Source: Okeania sp. KiyG1
Lineage (GTDB): Bacteria; Cyanobacteriota; Cyanobacteriia; Cyanobacteriales; Microcoleaceae
Direction of reading: 5' to 3'
Assembly: GCF_014132355.1 (NCBI RefSeq)
Contig: NZ_BLZO01000130.1
Location: 1 to 47,058, forward strand
DNA: 47,058 bases
Shown piece by piece: positions 43,601 to 47,058 of the stretch. Positions within the stretch are counted from its first letter, which is position 1; each line of letters starts with the position of its first letter. A model generated the notes under the pieces. The model made no database searches. It was not told the DNA's origin and was given only the letters and a program-made list of their open reading frames with translations. The translations under genes and the position numbers were made by a program.

Positions 43601-43814
43601 TACTCCGTGGCCTACGCTTTCTACCCAACAACTAGGCGGTGGAATTTCACCACTAAGGAAATAAGAGTTACTCACAAGTCGAGGTTGTCCTCATGTATTG
43701 ACTTGGAATGGCCGTTTATACCTAGTCCCCTAGTTTAGTGGCCAACGAGTCGCACAACCAATTCCATTCCGCTACATCTAAGTTTTCGGCCAATTGTTCT
43801 CTAATATCCTGCAT
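40585..43814 (-). CDS. DUF2288 gene split by a group II intron
   Basis: Exon 1 (43756-43814) encodes MQDIREQLAENLDVAEWNW plus two bases of a codon. Exon 2 (40585-40858) encodes VPHVKRDAVVIVGKNLDLLD, VGVAIASDNTSSVQDWISRE and ...KPSAEQLSIWN, FNALIVQPFVLVQE. Joining at the intron boundaries gives WLVPHVKRD in frame and 110 residues (333 nt), matching the small cyanobacterial DUF2288 family. Exon 1 supplies the N-terminal helix absent from the exon-2 frame. The protein is expressed intact only if the intron splices. Function unknown. Exon 2 overlaps the 3' end of the converging YdcF gene. Confidence 0.85.
41047..41299. mobile_element. MITE C3 inside the group II intron
   Basis: Ends TAATTAGGG (41047-41055) and CCCTAATTA (41291-41299). 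The interior matches reversed C1/C2 (TGAGTGGTAAGACTAGGAG, CTGCCCAAATATGCGCCAAA). It lies between the intron protein stop and domain V, in domain IV, where extra sequence is tolerated. Confidence 0.72.
41328..43164 (-). pseudogene. ltrA: Group II intron reverse transcriptase/maturase, inactivated
   Basis: N-terminal frame 42139-43164: RT domains with TAGIDGIKNISPMQRFNLVN, VYIPKPGKDEKR, RPLGIPTMYDRALQALVK and YVLDADISKCFDRINH. C-terminal frame 41328-42167: FDFLGFTIRQWKIKSTKQGF, maturase domain X (NPVIKGWANYFSTQVSKVIF) and an HNH endonuclease domain (CASCGLTFRPTDLMEVDHIK...CH). Two lesions are visible. A dispersed palindromic repeat (CCCCTCCCGGGAGGGG, 42340-42355) sits where GTPQGG should follow DNNQFH, with a compensating shift before RANIALHGMEE. 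The catalytic YADD is replaced by YESR with a +1 shift at about 42165. RT activity must be lost. Confidence 0.9.
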
Positions 43815-43848
43815 TTCTTTTTAACTCATTTTAACTAAACTCAATATA

Positions 43849-44484
43849 TCAAGGTCCTAAATCGTGCATTTTGTTAATTATATCTGCACATTTTTGACTT
43901 ATTAATTCTAGCTCTTCTTTCTTAGTTGACTCTGGGGGTGGTATTAGTTCTCCAATTCGGACAGTTATTGGTACAGAATTAGCTATCAAACCTTGACGTT
44001 TCACTGCATGACTACCACAGATAGAAACTGGTAATAATGGTACTTTTGCCTTTGCAGCAATTAAAGTCGCCCCCAATTTTGGTTCTGTAATTTTACCATC
44101 AGAAGTCCTAGTTCCTTGTAAAAAAATACCGACTGCCCACCCCTGCTCCAAACTATTGAGTGCCGAACGAATAGCACTCCGGTCTGCCGCTCCTCTTTTA
44201 ACTGGATATGCTCCGTATAATGTAATAATCTGCTTCAAAATTGGTACTTCAAATAATTCCTCTTTTGCCATATAAGCAACAGGTCTTTTTATACAAGCAG
44301 AAACTATTAGAGGGTCTAAGTCGCTGGCATGATTACTAACTACGACAAATGGCCCTTGTAGTGGAATATTTTCTGTACCATAAATATTATTCCGAAAATA
44401 AAACTTAAGTATAGGAAATACTACTGACCATTTTAATAAGTGATAAAGAATTAAGTTCTTGACTGGTTCACGATTTCTAGCCAC
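43849..44484 (-). CDS. plsC: 1-acyl-glycerol-3-phosphate acyltransferase-like (PlsC family)
   Basis: The 211-residue membrane-associated acyltransferase probably acylates lysophosphatidate. The HX4D motif is in VVVSNHASDLDPL, block II is YMAKEELFEVPIL, block III is GIFLQGTRTSDG and block IV is VPLLPVSICG. In most PlsC proteins block III reads EGTR; here Gln replaces Glu, a position that contacts the glycerol-phosphate substrate, so specificity could differ. An N-terminal hydrophobic stretch (LILYHLLKWSVVFPILKFYF) anchors it. It is transcribed in the same direction as the intron-split gene. Confidence 0.88.
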   Translation of the reverse strand: MARNREPVKNLILYHLLKWSVVFPILKFYFRNNIYGTENIPLQGPFVVVSNHASDLDPLIVSACIKRPVAYMAKEELFEVPILKQIITLYGAYPVKRGAADRSAIRSALNSLEQGWAVGIFLQGTRTSDGKITEPKLGATLIAAKAKVPLLPVSICGSHAVKRQGLIANSVPITVRIGELIPPPESTKKEELELISQKCADIINKMHDLGP

Positions 44485-45075
44485 AAGATATGACCTTGAT
44501 TTTTGCTTTAGTTAGTTCATCATAATATCAAATCCGGTTAAACACTTATAGATTGGTAGTCTCTAGGAGTCAGGAGTCAGAAGGAGAGAGAATCACTTTG
44601 ACTTAGTAGTTATGACAGTTGGATATTTTTTTTATGCCCAATTCCCCCGGATTTGATCTAATTTATCAGTTTTTACTCCACAATGAACTGATGTTTAAAG
44701 TATAAGCGATCGCTCATAACAAAAGTATAAATATTATTCATAGCGATCGCTCATACAACTTCTTTTCAAGTCCCGAAATAACCTTCTTAGCTAGAGTATG
44801 TCACCATAAAGGCTACAGTTCTACATCGAACCAAGTCAGTAAACTTTTGTCCTCTATTAGGGTCTTTGTTACAGAAGGTAAGCATTCAGCCTTCAGTTTG
44901 CCTCCTATGGGAAGAACAGCAGGATATAGCAAATATTTATCAAATTGGTATTACTTCATTCATTAAAAAACTCTTTGCGCAGCATGACCTAGGAAAAGCT
45001 GACCGCTAATAGCTGTTTGCGCAGCATTCCACAGGAAATGCTTACTATAGAAGTGAAGAGATGAAGAAAAATGTA
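44485..45075. other. Intergenic region
   Basis: No gene is seen. It holds element B5 (44526-44658), a direct repeat of AGCGATCGCTCATA around two HIP1 palindromes (about 44705 and 44741) and short repeat H (45011-45045). Confidence 0.6.
44526..44658. mobile_element. MITE B5
   Basis: Ends TATCAAATCCGG and CCGGATTTGATC, flanked by TAA on both sides (44523-44525, 44659-44661). The interior shows GTCAGGAGTCAG repeats, as in B4. Confidence 0.78.
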
Positions 45076-46040
45076 TTATTCTAAAGGTATAAAATCTGCC
45101 TGTTTTACAAGTTGTTGACCTTTGGTTGATAAGGCTAATTCTAGAAATTTTTTTACCGCTAAACTTGTTTGATTTGGTACTGCTAAAAATACACTACGAC
45201 TCAGAGGATAATTATCATTATTAAGAGTAGTTTTGTCTACAGGTGACATTCCATTTATTGGTACAATTCTAACGGTAGTTTGATTTTTTGCCTGAGCTAC
45301 TGTGGTATAGCTAATTCCATTATTTTTCAATTCTCGTAAAATTGGAGTTGTGACATCTCTTTGAAATGTAATAAAGTTTGAACTATCTGGAGCAAAAGAT
45401 TCTCCTAACAATACAACATCTTGAAAGAAATTGTAGCTGCCACTTTTGGTAGAACGGTTGATAACTTTGATCGGCAAATCATCACCACCAACTTCTGACC
45501 AATTAACTATTTTTCCCTGATAAATATCTTTGAGTTGGTCTAATGTTAAGCTTCCTTTATAAGGATTATTAATTCCGACTACTACTGCTAAAGCATCTTG
45601 AGCAATAGGAATTAATTTAATGTTTGCTTGAGAGTTTTCTTCTGGTCGTAAAGTACGAGATATTGCTGCTATTTGTACTCGATTTTCTAGTAAATTTTTG
45701 ATGCCTTGATTAGAGCCATTTGGTCTACCTTCAGGTACTCCATAAGTGATGGGAGTATTAGGATATTTTTGTTCATAAGCATTTTCTATCAGCTTGATTA
45801 ATTTAACCATCGTTACGCTACCATCCATTGCTAATATATTGGGATTTGGTAGAGATGTATCTAGATTAGAGACTATTTGATTAGCTGCTTCAGCTATGGT
45901 TAATTTTGCTGATGGATTATTAACAATATTGTTGTTAGTATCTGGTTTTTTTGATTTAATAAAAACCAGTATCCTCCTCCAGCTAGTAGGAAAAATAATA
46001 GTATAAAAACAATTACTGGTGGTGTATTATTTTTAGCCAT
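45076..46040 (-). pseudogene. PstS-like substrate-binding protein with one frameshift
   Basis: The first frame starts at ATG 46040 (MAKNNTPPVIVFILLFFLLA) with a signal/membrane anchor and runs off frame at an A-run (T-run on the plus strand, 45946-45952). The next frame continues KKPDTNNNIVNNPSAKLTIA, EAANQIVSNLDTSLPNPNIL, AMDGSVTMVKLIKLIENAYE and the periplasmic binding domain (GSNQGIKNLLENRVQIAAIS, VNRSTKSGSYNFFQDVVL) to the stop. One added base gives exactly 322 codons. The family binds phosphate or related anions for ABC import or signalling. No pstC/A/B genes are adjacent. A homopolymer sequencing error or slippage is possible, so the gene may be functional. Confidence 0.82.
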
Positions 46041-46377
46041 GATTGTTTTACTTGATTTTATAGTGATACTAAGTACAATTTGGATCAAATTACTTATGGA
46101 GTTATAGATAACCAATGACTACCTATAAATTTGTACTCCAGTTGTTTCTATTCTAGAATTTTAGCCTGAATAAGTAGCATGATCGGAGAGATTCTTTTAC
46201 TTATTTAAAAATGAGTATTTTATTACTTCAATAATTTAGAAAAACTCAGGTTTAATCTATTTAAGTTTTGCTCTTTAACTTCTGTATTTTATTTAATCCT
46301 CATTCCTTAACAGATGTATTATGCTCTAAGTGGCGTTCCACCATTGCGGGATGATTTATAATCAAAGAAAAAATTTT

Positions 46378-46397
46378 ACCTTGGCGATCGCCAAGGT
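46378..46397. repeat. 20-bp palindrome centred on HIP1
   Basis: ACCTTGGCGATCGCCAAGGT is perfectly self-complementary, extending the HIP1 octamer GCGATCGC by 6 bp each side. It could be a protein-binding or recombination site; no T-run follows. Confidence 0.7.
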
Positions 46398-46567
46398 AGG
46401 AAACATGAAAATTAACGTAAGCATTCAGCCATCAGCTATTAGCTAACCTCCTATGGTCGGAACTGCAGACTTCAGCTATTAATTTTGAGGAAGATAAAAG
46501 CAACCTTTAAAATTGAGAAGGAATAAAAGTTACTGTCATGCGTCCCCTTCCTAAACCTTAGAAGTCA

Positions 46568-46855
46568 TTACTCATTACTAATTGCTGACTGCTGACTGCT
46601 AATAGTTGTTTGCGCAGCATTCCGCAGGAAATGCTTACAAATTAACTGTCCTGAATGTACATCAAATAATATCAGGAAAAAGCGGCTATAGGTGAGTTCA
46701 GCAAAATTATCAATTGCTTTGAGTGTGGTCGTCAATTTGCAGAATTTTATTCTCATAGATATTTTTTTATATGTAAGTTTAAGATTAAACGCAAAATATA
46801 CTGCATCAAGTAAATGTTCCCAAATTATTTTGACTTCGGTATGTCGCCAAACCAT
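46568..46855 (-). CDS. Possible small hypothetical gene
   Basis: A 95-codon frame reads MVWRHTEVKIIWEHLLDAVY, FAFNLKLTYKKISMRIKFCK, and so on. The first 70 residues have plausible protein character; the last 20 are encoded by dispersed repeat H, so the natural end was probably overwritten. No family is recognised. Confidence 0.25.
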   Translation of the reverse strand: MVWRHTEVKIIWEHLLDAVYFAFNLKLTYKKISMRIKFCKLTTTLKAIDNFAELTYSRFFLILFDVHSGQLICKHFLRNAAQTTISSQQSAISNE

Positions 46856-47058
46856 AGATTATCCTATCTGCTTCCTGACTCCTAGTCTCAAAATTAACTT
46901 TATTTATCACCAAAAAAATCAGGTCTTAAGTCTCCCCTTTTAAGGGGATAAAAGGTGGTCGTTAGTGGAGCTTTCCATTGGATGAGATAGTGAGAAAATT
47001 TCCCCACATAATTGACCAAGAGAAAAAAATTTTGCATCTTTTCCCTCCCTATTACAGG

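Larger units (their letters stand above)
40859..43755 (-). mobile_element. Group II intron (2.9 kb)
   Basis: The 5' end is GTGCGACTCG, the group II GUGYG consensus (43755 downward). Domain V is clear at 40914-40950 (minus strand): it starts GAGCCGTGATGAGG, contains the GTGAAAGTC hairpin and ends CGGTTC, with basal stem GAGCCG/CGGTTC and the AGC triad. Domain VI follows with arms AGCAGGTT/AGCTTGCT, and the intron ends in AC at 40859. A tentative EBS1 (AACCA, + strand 43392-43396) could pair with the last exon bases TGGTT. The encoded protein is degenerate and MITE C3 sits between it and domain V. Confidence 0.88.
46116..47058. other. Intergenic region to window end
   Basis: No convincing gene is seen. 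It contains a 20-bp palindrome (46378-46397), short repeat H (46604-46638), and a CTCCCCTTTTAAGGGGA hairpin block (about 46929-46955) of the type seen at 23210. A 95-codon minus-strand frame (46568-46855) could be a small unknown gene but its C-terminus is made of repeat H. Confidence 0.5.

Overview
The window looks like a chromosome segment of a filamentous, low-GC, repeat-rich cyanobacterium of the Oscillatoriales (Trichodesmium/Okeania/Microcoleus-like; the genus is a guess). The grounds are GCGATCGC (HIP1) palindromes, cyanobacterial forms of ctaA/ctaB and rpoZ, DUF1818 and DUF2288 proteins, a Uma2-type gene, long multi-domain kinases, a group II intron, and a large non-coding share full of short mobile repeats.

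Layout. 1-2181: cytochrome-oxidase heme genes ctaA (cut by the window edge) and ctaB with a terminator. 2369-5050: a DUF433/DUF5615 toxin-antitoxin-like pair, a Uma2 gene broken by two in-frame stops, and a tnpB with an end hairpin and an orphan second hairpin. 5333-10185: three co-oriented STAND/AAA-like ATPases, one lacking the Walker A lysine and one membrane-anchored. 10192-11859: an Amt ammonium transporter. 11887-12610: a mobile element with terminal inverted repeats filled by tandem arrays. 12625-20528: a putative lipid or secondary-metabolite locus: fatty acyl-AMP ligase, ACP fused to an alpha-oxoamine synthase, three tandem short-chain reductases, and a frameshifted sulfotransferase. 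The suggested chemistry is acyl activation, loading on ACP, decarboxylative condensation with an amino acid, ketone reduction and O-sulfation, giving a sphingoid-like amino alcohol. 20670-22645: an SMC/OLD-like ATPase overlapping a PD-(D/E)XK-like protein, a candidate defence pair. 24420-26166: an FAD monooxygenase operon. 26636-29743: wreckage of a giant Ser/Thr kinase-histidine kinase gene, broken by a large deletion, a frameshift and a 309-bp mobile element whose removal restores the reading frame. 30588-40624: HDAC-family deacetylase, pentapeptide-repeat membrane protein with a 6-bp microsatellite, L,D-transpeptidase, KDPG aldolase, SGNH hydrolase, rpoZ, a membrane protein, a DUF1818 protein, tRNA-Pro(GGG) and a YdcF-like protein. 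40585-43814: a DUF2288 gene split by a 2.9-kb group II intron whose reverse transcriptase is ruined. 43849-46040: a PlsC-type acyltransferase and a PstS-like protein with one frameshift.

The dominant theme is gene decay driven by small non-autonomous elements. At least five families with inverted ends can be separated, several with 3-bp target duplications (TTA/TAA, or ATT). One is nested in another with the empty site visible in sibling copies, one broke a kinase gene, one lies inside the group II intron, and two inverted copies bracket the acyl-AMP ligase gene.

All calls come from reading the sequence and the translations. No database search or alignment program was run.
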